Shown here: positions 18,186-24,905 of the stretch, piece by piece
Layout of the letters: every line of letters begins with the position of its first letter
Numbering within the stretch: the stretch's first letter is position 1
Assembly: GCA_031266875.1 (NCBI GenBank)
Contig: JAISAE010000047.1
Coordinates: 1-36,187 of the forward strand
Direction: 5' to 3'
Source: Treponema sp.
GTDB taxonomy: Bacteria > Spirochaetota > Spirochaetia > Treponematales > Breznakiellaceae
Length of the DNA: 36,187 nucleotides
Translations under genes and position numbers: made by a program
Notes under the pieces: generated by a model
Database searches by the model: none
What the model was told of the DNA's origin: nothing
What the model saw: only the letters and a program-made list of their open reading frames with translations

Positions 18186-18215
18186 TTGACTTCTTACCCG
18201 CAAGTATGGTATTAA
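18186..18215 (+). promoter_or_regulatory. Sigma-70-type promoter
   Basis: TTGACT (18186-18191), 18-bp spacer, TATTAA (18210-18215). Predicted start site near 18222, about 225 nt before the lytic-transglycosylase-like gene. Confidence 0.65.
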
Positions 18216-18221
18216 GCTCTT

Positions 18222-18445
18222 AGAAGAAGTTGTTAGTTCTGAGCGAGCCACCCCTTCGCTTTCCTAACAACTAACAATTAACAAATGGTTATACAGAAAA
18301 CAAGGTGATGCATTAGCCGGTAGCTACATAAGTAGCTGCCGGCAGGATTAAACATCGGGCTTTTCCATCACCGCTTTGCCGGCAATTCCCCTCTTGAGAG
18401 GAATTGCCGGTCGTTAGCTGGGACTACTATGCAAAGGAGCTTTAT
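18222..18445 (+). promoter_or_regulatory. Long structured 5' leader with three strong hairpins
   Basis: Hairpin 1: GTTGTTAG and CTAACAAC (about 18227-18274). Hairpin 2: arms GCCGGTAGCTAC and GTAGCTGCCGGC around ATAA (about 18316-18344). Hairpin 3: CCGGCAATTCC..CTC and GAGGAATTGCCGG around TTGA (about 18379-18411). Hairpins 2 and 3 share CCGGC blocks, so they could pair alternatively. No U-run follows hairpin 3; the SD AAGGAG is at 18434-18439. No known riboswitch class is recognised. Confidence 0.5.
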
Positions 18446-19234
18446 ATGAGAAAATTATACCTACTCTTGCTGATAGCGTGTCCCTGGGTATTATCAGCCA
18501 CGCAATTATCCGAACAGCGTTATACCCAAGACGACATAGAAGAACTTATCCAAAACGTCGTCCCATCGGAATATGTGGAGGCGTTTTTATGTTATACCAG
18601 TATGGACGAAAATCCAGCGCTGTTGCAAATACAATTACTCGCCATTGGTAAACTTGAGTCAGACTGGGTTAAACTCAAGAGCGATAATATCAATAAAAAT
18701 GGCACGCATGACGTCGGTTATCTCATGCTTAACAGCGATAATATTAGTAATAAACGCTTTATGAGTCAGTTTGGACCGCTTGACGAGTATCCCGCAAAAA
18801 ACACAATGGAACTGTATTTCATCACTTGTATTCGTTATTACCGGTATCTTTGTCAGCGTTATGGATACGAAAATGGCGCAACCATCTATAACGCCGGGGA
18901 AGCCCAGTACGCCCGCCGCACCATTCCGGTAAGCACCCGCTATTACGCTGACAGGGTGAATAAATATATTACAGACTATACTAGTGAATTACACGCAATC
19001 GCCAAAAAAAATGAAAAAACACGTGAACGGGAAGAAAAACTACAGGAATGGGAATGGCAAAGAACCGAGTCGCTCCTACGCCAGACATTCGTGGAACACC
19101 GTATCTCGATACAAGACTACCCTAAACCATTATACCAGAGGAACCACTTTGTTATTCATAACAGCATTGAATGTATTATAAAAAAACGGGAAGAATGGGC
19201 TAATTTACCGTCGTTCCCGCCGCTCACCGCTTAG
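18446..19234 (+). CDS. Secreted lytic-transglycosylase-like (SLT) protein
   Basis: 262 aa. Signal peptide MRKLYLLLLIACPWVLSA, so exported. The SLT fold is seen as IGKLESDWVKLKSDN with the probable catalytic Glu71, DVGYLMLNSDNI at the position of the usual GLMQLN, and GATIYNAGEAQYARR containing the family YNAG motif. Such enzymes cleave peptidoglycan glycan strands. The C-terminal ~70 residues are charged and helical (KKNEKTREREEKLQEWEW), possibly a coiled coil. AAGGAG at 18434 sets the start. A strong promoter and long leader precede it. The substitution around GLMQLN makes activity likely but not certain. Confidence 0.78.
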   Translation: MRKLYLLLLIACPWVLSATQLSEQRYTQDDIEELIQNVVPSEYVEAFLCYTSMDENPALLQIQLLAIGKLESDWVKLKSDNINKNGTHDVGYLMLNSDNISNKRFMSQFGPLDEYPAKNTMELYFITCIRYYRYLCQRYGYENGATIYNAGEAQYARRTIPVSTRYYADRVNKYITDYTSELHAIAKKNEKTREREEKLQEWEWQRTESLLRQTFVEHRISIQDYPKPLYQRNHFVIHNSIECIIKKREEWANLPSFPPLTA

Positions 19235-19300
19235 ACCGCCGCTAAAAGCGGGCTGTCAAAAATGGTACATTTCCCGCGCCTAAAAACCGATATATAACAA

Positions 19301-20221
19301 ATGAAGTCATTCATTCTCCTTCTTTTCTTATCAGGCGGGCTTTTTTTCTCTTGCAAAACCGCCCCCGAACCTGTGGCCACGCCTCCTGTCGCGCCGCCAT
19401 TAGCTGTCGTACCCGCGCCAGAACCAGAGCCCGCGCTGCCAGACGCCCGCCTCAGTTTCGAGCGGCTTGAGGCGGAGAGCCTTGACCGGTTTGCCTTGTA
19501 TTATTTGCTCACAGTGGATAATCCACGCCCAGAACCGCTGCGTGTTGAATTGCGTGAGCCGCACATGCTCATAAACGAGATTTATTCATCGCCAGATTCA
19601 TCATTTAAAATAACACCGGATTTAATTCAGCAATTCATATTAAACGAGGGTGAAACAAGCCTCGCTATTCCTCTGCGCGTCGAGCTGGATATATCCGGTA
19701 TTTCTCTTGATATTGATGAATATATTACCCGCCTCACATTAACCACAGTGTATTATTACGAAAATAACGCGCCGCCGCCGGATATTGTTTTCGCTGACGC
19801 GATATTTCCCCATATTCGCGCACCGGAATTTCATGTTATCAGCATTGCCGTGAGCCAGGCCGACCTCATAAATACCCGCCTCCGCGTGGAATTTCGTGTT
19901 GATAATCCAAACCCATTTTCCGTGGACCTTTCCGCTTTTACCTATAAACTCTATGGGGAAGGCCGTTTCTGGGCTGAGGGAACCCGCGCCGCTCCCCTGC
20001 GCGTTCCAGCCAACAGCTCGGCGACAACACAGGCTGATCTATCCATGAATTTTATTAACATGAGCCGGAAATTATTTGACGATATTCTCGCCATGAAACA
20101 GGTTAATTACCAATTTATCGGTGAAAGCCTTGTTACGCTTCCACGCTTAAATGTCATCGAATTTAATCACCCGTTTCATTTACCTTTTGATTTGAACGGA
20201 CAATCAGTGATAATTAAATGA
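19301..20221 (+). CDS. Lipoprotein with two LEA14/WHy-like domains
   Basis: 306 aa. Lipoprotein signal with lipobox LFFSC (Cys18), then a Pro/Ala/Glu-rich linker and two LEA2-type beta-sandwich domains (about 45-145 and 160-300). The second shows the family pattern LRVEFRVDNPNPFSVDLSAFTYKLYGEG. LEA14-like domains bind hydrophobic or membrane surfaces and are linked to desiccation tolerance in plants; the spirochaete role is undefined. No Shine-Dalgarno is visible; TATATAAC lies just upstream of the ATG, so the mRNA may be nearly leaderless. The gene ends ATGA with an ORF at 20218. Confidence 0.85.
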   Translation: MKSFILLLFLSGGLFFSCKTAPEPVATPPVAPPLAVVPAPEPEPALPDARLSFERLEAESLDRFALYYLLTVDNPRPEPLRVELREPHMLINEIYSSPDSSFKITPDLIQQFILNEGETSLAIPLRVELDISGISLDIDEYITRLTLTTVYYYENNAPPPDIVFADAIFPHIRAPEFHVISIAVSQADLINTRLRVEFRVDNPNPFSVDLSAFTYKLYGEGRFWAEGTRAAPLRVPANSSATTQADLSMNFINMSRKLFDDILAMKQVNYQFIGESLVTLPRLNVIEFNHPFHLPFDLNGQSVIIK

Positions 20222-20631
20222 AGGTAATATATAAAAAAATCCGCTTCACCCTCACCCTTTGTGAACAAACTAATATTCTCATGCCGGTTCTATTTTTCCC
20301 CCCGTCTCTTCGCAAATGCCCTGTCCCTGCCGCTCCTGCTTTGCGGGGGAACATCCATCCCGCCGGAAGACAGGGTACTGAGCAATACAGCGCCTCTGAA
20401 GCGGAAAACAGAGACCATGCCGCAGGAATAGCTCTTTTCCAGAGGAAAGATTCCCTAAGCCATACACCCATACGTTTCGAGTTGGGGACGCTACAGACTG
20501 TAGAGGCCGGGAACATCGCCCTACTCAAACAGCGGCTTACCGAACCGCTTACAGGCAGGGCCGGACAGACGGCTAAGAATCCGCTGCAACAGGAACAGTA
20601 CACCTTTGCCGCCTTTATGCCCCTCGTATAG
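20218..20631 (+). pseudogene. Doubtful or decayed ORF after the LEA14-like gene
   Basis: 137 aa open frame whose ATG overlaps the upstream stop as ATGA, which would suit coupling, but the protein shows no family. In another frame around 20300-20420 a lipoprotein-signal-like stretch is seen (LFANALSLPLLLCGGTSIPP) that soon meets a stop. A frameshifted former lipoprotein gene is a possible explanation. Treat as uncertain. Confidence 0.3.
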
Positions 20632-20634
20632 CCT

Positions 20635-20739
20635 AGGAGTTACAACTGGTAACCTAGAAGCTGTAGCGAATGAGTCAGAAGCTGTAGCTTTTGACCTAGA
20701 AGCTGTAGCGAATGAGTCTCAAGGTGTAACGGATGATGA
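20635..20739. repeat. Five-unit tandem repeat, period 21 bp
   Basis: Units at 20635, 20656, 20677, 20698 and 20719. Units 2-4 begin AGAAGCTGTAGC; units 1 and 5 are diverged. Unit 1 contains GTTAC-AACTG-GTAAC and unit 3 contains AAGCT-GT-AGCTT. In one forward frame it reads as heptads EAVANES / EAVAFDL / EAVANES. Confidence 0.75.
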
Positions 20740-20851
20740 CGCCTATCAGAGTTCCCTGCACGGGAAAGCCCTTTCTCACAGGGTTAAGGGAAGATGGGCG
20801 CTGGCTTTCTAGTATTTCATCTATTTCTTTATAATATAAGGGCTTGGATAC

Positions 20852-20923
20852 AGGCGCCGGGCGGAATCGAACCGTCGCATAAAGGTTTTGCAGACCTCTC
20901 CCTTACCGCTTGGGTACGGCGCC
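20852..20923 (-). tRNA. tRNA-Cys (GCA)
   Basis: 72 nt, reverse strand. Acceptor GGCGCCG pairs with CGGCGCC. The anticodon loop contains TCTGCAAA, giving anticodon GCA. The T loop is GGTTCGATTCC. The discriminator is U73 (complement of A at 20852), as expected for cysteine tRNA. CCA is not encoded. Confidence 0.95.
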
Positions 20924-20935
20924 GTTTATGGATTC

Positions 20936-20964
20936 AGTATACTAAACATTTCTGGAGTCGTCTA
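20936..20964 (-). promoter_or_regulatory. Promoter of tRNA-Cys
   Basis: Reverse strand: TAGACG (20959-20964), 17-bp spacer, TATACT (20936-20941), start about 6 bp before the tRNA. Confidence 0.55.
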
Positions 20965-21270
20965 GTACCTTAGTAGACTTTTCTCGCAAAAAAGTGCTGG
21001 CAGAAGGGCCGCCGCCGAAGCTATGCCGCTGTTGCGGTATAGCTTCGGGGATCACAGCAGCGAAGAGTATGTCCAGCGCAAGGCTTGTGCCGTAGAAACG
21101 GGTCTGCTCTCCGGCAGCTCTTCATACGACGCCCGCGTAAGCTTGGTAGGAAATACCTTTGTCCTCGCTGGCGAACCGGCGCACGGCTTGTACAAAAGCC
21201 CTGAAGCATTAAGAATGTACCCACAGACTCTCACAGATTAATTGGTTTTATAAACATGCGTAACATGGTG
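20965..21270. other. Intergenic region with a 15-bp hairpin and a doubtful small ORF
   Basis: A strong inverted repeat at 21015-21048 has arms CCGAAGCTATGCCGC and GCGGTATAGCTTCGG around TGTT, with one G-T pair. A 72-codon forward ORF (21023-21241) overlaps it, lacks an SD and resembles nothing I know; its end (NTFVLAGEPAHGLYKSPEA) could be debris of a former gene. Confidence 0.45.
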
Positions 21271-22041
21271 TTATAATTTTAATGACACCAATATTCCATT
21301 TCCGGTAAAATTTATTGTCAGATTATCTTCATTGTTTTGCTTTTTATGTAAAAAAGGTATTATCCATCCATAAAACGAACCTATAGCAGCGCCGGTAAGT
21401 ACATCGGTAATAAAATGGCTCCCTGACGCTATCCTCATTGACGCTATTCCCGCCGCAAGGGTATAGCTTCCAATTATTATTGGCGCTTTCCATGTTGATT
21501 CAGGAAATTCCTGCAAGAATGTTGTACTTAAAAATGTCGCTCCTAAAAACGCATACGCGGTAGAACCTGATGGAAAACTGTTGTGATAATCATCTTCCTT
21601 TCCATTGGGAAGTCCATCCTCATACATGTAAGGCCGATACTTTATGACGCTCTTTTTCAACAGCTCTTTTGTCCCAAGTGTTAATAAAAAAGCCTCAGTA
21701 TACATAATACCATACGTCAATAAGGTATTGTTATCATGTATATTTCCTATAACAGATAAAGCGGGTAAAGCCAATAAGCTATATACCCCATAATTACTAA
21801 TGATGTCTACTGTTTTATTATATGGAAACACTAATGCCCTATCGAGTGTATTTATATCGCCCTTTTCCAATCCAGTTGGTATTTGATCCGGCTCATTGTT
21901 CACAAAAAGCGGGCTTAAAGCCATTCCAAGTGATACTGATCCAATAACAATATCTTTCTTAACATCATAGGTATATACACTTTGAGTATAACCATAAGAG
22001 CTTGTTATTATTAGGCAAAAAATAAATACTCTTTTCTTCAT
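21271..22041 (-). CDS. PAP2-superfamily membrane phosphatase
   Basis: 256 aa from the ATG at 22041 (GAGG about 8 bp upstream). The longer frame from 22074 has no SD and would spoil the signal peptide MKKRVFIFCLIITSSYG. PAP2 motifs: KKSVIKYRPY (motif 1), SFPSGSTAYAF (motif 2) and MRIASGSHFITDV (motif 3, with its His and Asp). In motif 2 the canonical PSGH reads PSGS, so the usual general-acid His is replaced by Ser. Family members dephosphorylate lipid phosphates at the membrane. Activity may be reduced or different. Low-GC, AT-rich coding compared with neighbours. Confidence 0.85.
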   Translation of the reverse strand: MKKRVFIFCLIITSSYGYTQSVYTYDVKKDIVIGSVSLGMALSPLFVNNEPDQIPTGLEKGDINTLDRALVFPYNKTVDIISNYGVYSLLALPALSVIGNIHDNNTLLTYGIMYTEAFLLTLGTKELLKKSVIKYRPYMYEDGLPNGKEDDYHNSFPSGSTAYAFLGATFLSTTFLQEFPESTWKAPIIIGSYTLAAGIASMRIASGSHFITDVLTGAAIGSFYGWIIPFLHKKQNNEDNLTINFTGNGILVSLKL

Positions 22042-22168
22042 AAAAAACCTCAAAAATCGTCTATATTTCATCATAATAATATTATCGGAATTTTTTTTCG
22101 TTGCTTGAGCGATCTTCCCTGTGCCATTTCCTTACCTTTTACCCAGCAAGAAATTGCGCCCCGTAAAA

Positions 22169-22196
22169 TTGACAAAGCGGCTCTGTTTTGTTAAAC
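22169..22196 (+). promoter_or_regulatory. Candidate promoter of the NusG-II/Gx pair
   Basis: TTGACA (22169-22174), 16-bp spacer, TTAAAC (22191-22196). The start site would fall close to the ATG at 22205, giving a leaderless or nearly leaderless message. Confidence 0.45.
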
Positions 22197-22204
22197 CTAT
22201 AAAG

Positions 22205-22597
22205 ATGACTAAGATTGTGTTAAAGCCTTTTGATGTCGCGGCTATTGTTTTGGCTGTTGGTGTTATCGCGTTGAGCGCGGCGCTTGTGTATGGCAGCGCG
22301 GGTTCCCGCGCAGTGGTGAAAGTTACGGGTGGCGGCTTGAATAAGGAGACGTGGGTATTTTTTTTAGACGACAAGCAGGCAAGCGTCAGTGTTCCTGGGC
22401 CGCTGGGGAATACGGTGGTGGAAGTAAAAGATGGCACGGCGCGGGTTGTGGCTTCGCCTTGCGCGAACCAAACCTGCGTTGCGGCTGGCGCGATTCGCCG
22501 GCCCGGTCAGTGGGTGGCCTGTTTACCGAACCAGACATTGTTGTTGATTGAAGGCAACATGGATACCAGCGATGCAACTGATGCTGTGGTCTGGTAA
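22205..22597 (+). CDS. NusG domain II-containing membrane-anchored protein
   Basis: 130 aa from the ATG at 22205; the upstream in-frame ATG at 22121 precedes the promoter and has no SD. One N-terminal transmembrane helix (FDVAAIVLAVGVIALSAALV) and an extracytoplasmic NusG-II fold: VKVTGGGLNKETWVFFL, GNTVVEVKDG, then SPCANQTCVAAGAIRRPGQW and ACLPNQTLLLIEG, with three cysteines. Proteins of this family occur beside Gx transporters and ApbE in flavin-based electron-transfer loci such as the Listeria EET locus (from memory). It overlaps the Gx gene by ~26 bp. The biochemical role is unknown; the cysteine pair may be redox-active or bind metal. Confidence 0.85.
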   Translation: MTKIVLKPFDVAAIVLAVGVIALSAALVYGSAGSRAVVKVTGGGLNKETWVFFLDDKQASVSVPGPLGNTVVEVKDGTARVVASPCANQTCVAAGAIRRPGQWVACLPNQTLLLIEGNMDTSDATDAVVW

Positions 22598-23114
22598 TGC
22601 TGAACGGCGGAACATCGCCATATTGGGGGCGTTCTGTCTTTTTTTATCCACGATTGAATACATGATACCAAAACCACTCCCGTTCATGCGGCTGGGGCTT
22701 GCCAATGTTCCCCTCATGCTGGCGCTTGAGGCGTTTCCCGTACCGGCCTTTGCGCTCCTTGTGCTGCTTAAGGTCGTGGGGCAGGCGCTTATAAGTGGAA
22801 CCCTGTTCTCGTATGTGTTTCTGTTTTCGATTGTTGGAACCGGAGCGTCCACACTGCTCATGTACGTTCTGCGCCGTGCGCTGGGGCCACGCATTGGCTT
22901 TATCGGTATTGGCGTTTCAGGGGCGCTGGTTTCCAATGCGGCGCAACTTGTTTTGGCGCGGGTCTTTATTTTTGGGGAAAGCATACGCTTTCTCATTCTA
23001 CCGTTTCTTAGCGCGGGTCTGCTGAGTGGGGCGGCGCTCGGCGTATTCTGCGAGCTTTTCGCGTCGCGCTCAGTCTGGTACCAGCGTTTCATCACAGATA
23101 CGCGGAAACCGTGA
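22572..23114 (+). CDS. Gx transporter family protein (formerly heptaprenyl diphosphate synthase component I)
   Basis: About 180 aa. Start is ATG 22572 or 22581; a TTG at 22548 is also in frame. Polytopic membrane protein with ~5-6 hydrophobic segments; IEYMIPKPLPFMRLGLANVPLML and LVVLKVVGQALISGTLFS-like segments are diagnostic of the family (ECF S-component-like). Typical partners are NusG-II proteins and ApbE. It is translationally coupled to the NusG-II gene. Its last 23 bp overlap the end of a reverse-strand gene, so the two transcripts are antisense at their tails. Substrate unknown; flavin or quinone precursors have been suggested by context. Confidence 0.85.
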   Translation: MQLMLWSGNAERRNIAILGAFCLFLSTIEYMIPKPLPFMRLGLANVPLMLALEAFPVPAFALLVLLKVVGQALISGTLFSYVFLFSIVGTGASTLLMYVLRRALGPRIGFIGIGVSGALVSNAAQLVLARVFIFGESIRFLILPFLSAGLLSGAALGVFCELFASRSVWYQRFITDTRKP

Positions 23115-23709
23115 GTATGAGCGGTAACGTCGTTGCGGCAAGCAGGAGTAGCGAGTCCTTCACGGTGCGCGGCGGCTCAATGGGCGCGGGCCGTAACTCG
23201 GCTTCATCCTCGCTTAGTTCCAGAAGCAGGGCGTCAATTCCCTCTATTATACGACCATTCTTGATGAGCGCTTTTCGGGAACTAATCTGTTCAAGAACGC
23301 GGAAGCAGTCTGCGAGCAGGGCGCCAAAAGCCCCGGGCAGACGCAGCTCAGGGTGAATGCTTGCGCGGGACAGCATCAAAAGGCCCTCAAGGGTGATGGC
23401 TTTGCGCAGGCCGCCCATGAGCGCCCCGTGAGTCAGGCGGAAGCTGCCCCATTCGGCTAATACCTTGCCATAGGGCGTGATGAGGTTGAAGCCGGTGATG
23501 CCCAGCATGACGCAAAGGGTGATGAGCGCGTTGTTTTTCTTGCCAAGAAGCCAAGCATAACACCAAAAGAGCAGGAACTGGGCAAAGCGCAGTTCGATAG
23601 ACGGGTTCAACAGAAACGCTCCGGTTATAAGAAGGCCGGCGCAAAAAACATCGGCGCTTCTCAGGTGTCTGACACGCCATAAGCGGCGTTTCTCAAACCT
23701 GCTCTTCAT
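23092..23709 (-). CDS. Polytopic membrane protein, possibly ECF transporter T-component-like
   Basis: 205 aa. Hydrophobic segments at about 19-36, 41-56, 60-80 and at the C-terminus (SLLLLAATTLPLILTVSAYL), separated by a long amphipathic middle (GGLRKAITLEGLLMLSRASI..). This layout recalls EcfT/CbiQ proteins, which couple S-components to ATPases through arginine-containing helices; the match is suggestive only. The ATG follows the TAA of apbE with no gap (TAAATG), so it is co-translated with it. With a Gx (S-like) protein opposite, a flavin-transport role is an attractive inference. No ATPase gene is in the window. Confidence 0.6.
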   Translation of the reverse strand: MKSRFEKRRLWRVRHLRSADVFCAGLLITGAFLLNPSIELRFAQFLLFWCYAWLLGKKNNALITLCVMLGITGFNLITPYGKVLAEWGSFRLTHGALMGGLRKAITLEGLLMLSRASIHPELRLPGAFGALLADCFRVLEQISSRKALIKNGRIIEGIDALLLELSEDEAELRPAPIEPPRTVKDSLLLLAATTLPLILTVSAYL

Positions 23710-24867
23710 TTATTCAGCGGCCAGTAAGTGGTAGCTGGCATCGCTCAGGGTAAACATGGCCTGAGCGCCTGATGTAGCGCGTATGGTTTTATCCTCAAAC
23801 ACAAAGATCGCTTCAACGCCGTCCATTGCCTCGACAAGCGTCCGGCCTTGCTCATAACCCAAAACAAAAACCGTAGTCGAGAGCGCGTCGCTTTCGATTG
23901 AGGCGTCGGCGATAATCGTTACGGAGAGCAGGCCGTTTTGCACTGGATAGCCGTCGCGGGTGGATAGGATGTGATGATAGCGTATACCGTCAATGTCAGC
24001 ATAACGTTCATAGACGCCGGAAGTTACCACGCTTTTGTTTTGCAGTTCCAATACCCCGATGTATGCGCCCCGCGTGTCGAGCGGGTTCTGCACGCCGATA
24101 CGCCAGGGCGCGGTGGGTTCGTTGGGGTTCCTCAGGCCGTAAGCAAAGATATTGCCGCCTAAGTCGATGATCGCGCCGGAAACGCCGGCTTTTGCAAGGA
24201 TTCTGGCAACTTCATCAGCAGCGTAGCCTTTGGCGATTGCCCCCAAATCAAGGGCCATGCCGGGGCGTTTGAGAAATAGCGTGCCAGACTCCGGCTCAAT
24301 ACTTACGTCGCGCCAGTTCACGAGCGACAGCGCCTGAGCAATCTCGTCCTGAGACGGCAGTCTTGGGGTTTCCGTGCCAATGCCCCAGAGCTTGACCAGC
24401 GGACCTACTGTGGGGTCAAAGGCCCCGCCGCTCAGTTTAGCGTAGTACAGCGCCCGTTCCACAACAGCGATGGTCTCAGCGTTAACCATAAGCGCGTACT
24501 GCCCCGCATATTGGTTCACACGGTTAATGTCGGTGCCAGAGACACGGTTGATGCTGGTGTCAGAGACATTGGTGTCAGACATACGGTTGGTGCCAGTGCC
24601 AGAGACACGGTTAATGCTGGTGTCAGAGACATTGGCGCTCATCAGGTTCTCAATTTCGTGCAGGCGCTTGAATGCTTCGTTAAAGACCGGCGCAAAATCT
24701 GCGGAATCTATAGATTCCGGCGCGAACAGCGTTATGGTGCATATTATTCTCATAACGAACTCGGATTCCGACTTAGAGAAAACAGCCTGCTGCTGGGGTG
24801 TTTTGTTACATACAACAAGGGTGAAACAGAACAGAAGAATGAATGCCAATGGCTTTACCTTGATCAT
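23710..24867 (-). CDS. apbE: ApbE-family FAD:protein FMN transferase, lipoprotein, with in-frame repeat expansion
   Basis: 385 aa. Transfers FMN from FAD to Thr/Ser of extracytoplasmic redox proteins. Lipoprotein signal ends at Cys20 (TLVVC). The family features are present: ALYYAKLSGGAFDPTVGPLV, GMALDLGAIAKGYAAD, GAIIDLGGNIFAYG, TSGVYERYADIDGIRYHHI and the Mg-site region DASIESDALSTTVFVLG. The N-terminal loop normally reading like M-S-x-x-x-x-D-T-S-x-I-N-R-x-N is expanded at residues 79-117 into repeats of NVSDTSINRVSGT. No target with a flavinylation motif is in the window. It heads a two-gene reverse operon. No clear SD; the start is fixed by the signal peptide. Confidence 0.93.
   Translation of the reverse strand: MIKVKPLAFILLFCFTLVVCNKTPQQQAVFSKSESEFVMRIICTITLFAPESIDSADFAPVFNEAFKRLHEIENLMSANVSDTSINRVSGTGTNRMSDTNVSDTSINRVSGTDINRVNQYAGQYALMVNAETIAVVERALYYAKLSGGAFDPTVGPLVKLWGIGTETPRLPSQDEIAQALSLVNWRDVSIEPESGTLFLKRPGMALDLGAIAKGYAADEVARILAKAGVSGAIIDLGGNIFAYGLRNPNEPTAPWRIGVQNPLDTRGAYIGVLELQNKSVVTSGVYERYADIDGIRYHHILSTRDGYPVQNGLLSVTIIADASIESDALSTTVFVLGYEQGRTLVEAMDGVEAIFVFEDKTIRATSGAQAMFTLSDASYHLLAAE
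24515..24632 (-). repeat. In-frame tandem expansion inside apbE
   Basis: On the coding strand, words GTCTCTGACACCAGC and GTGTCTCTGGCACC alternate with AT(T/C)AACC about every 21 bp (18-24). The same words appear outside the gene at 25566-25705. Confidence 0.75.
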
Positions 24868-24905
24868 TTTAAGAATAGTTTAACAATTACCCAAGAGGAG
24901 TGGCA

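Noticed and set aside
22205-24867. Complete Listeria-type EET locus
   Set aside because: No ndh2, demethylmenaquinone genes or flavinylated lipoprotein is present; only the NusG-II, Gx and ApbE parts are seen.
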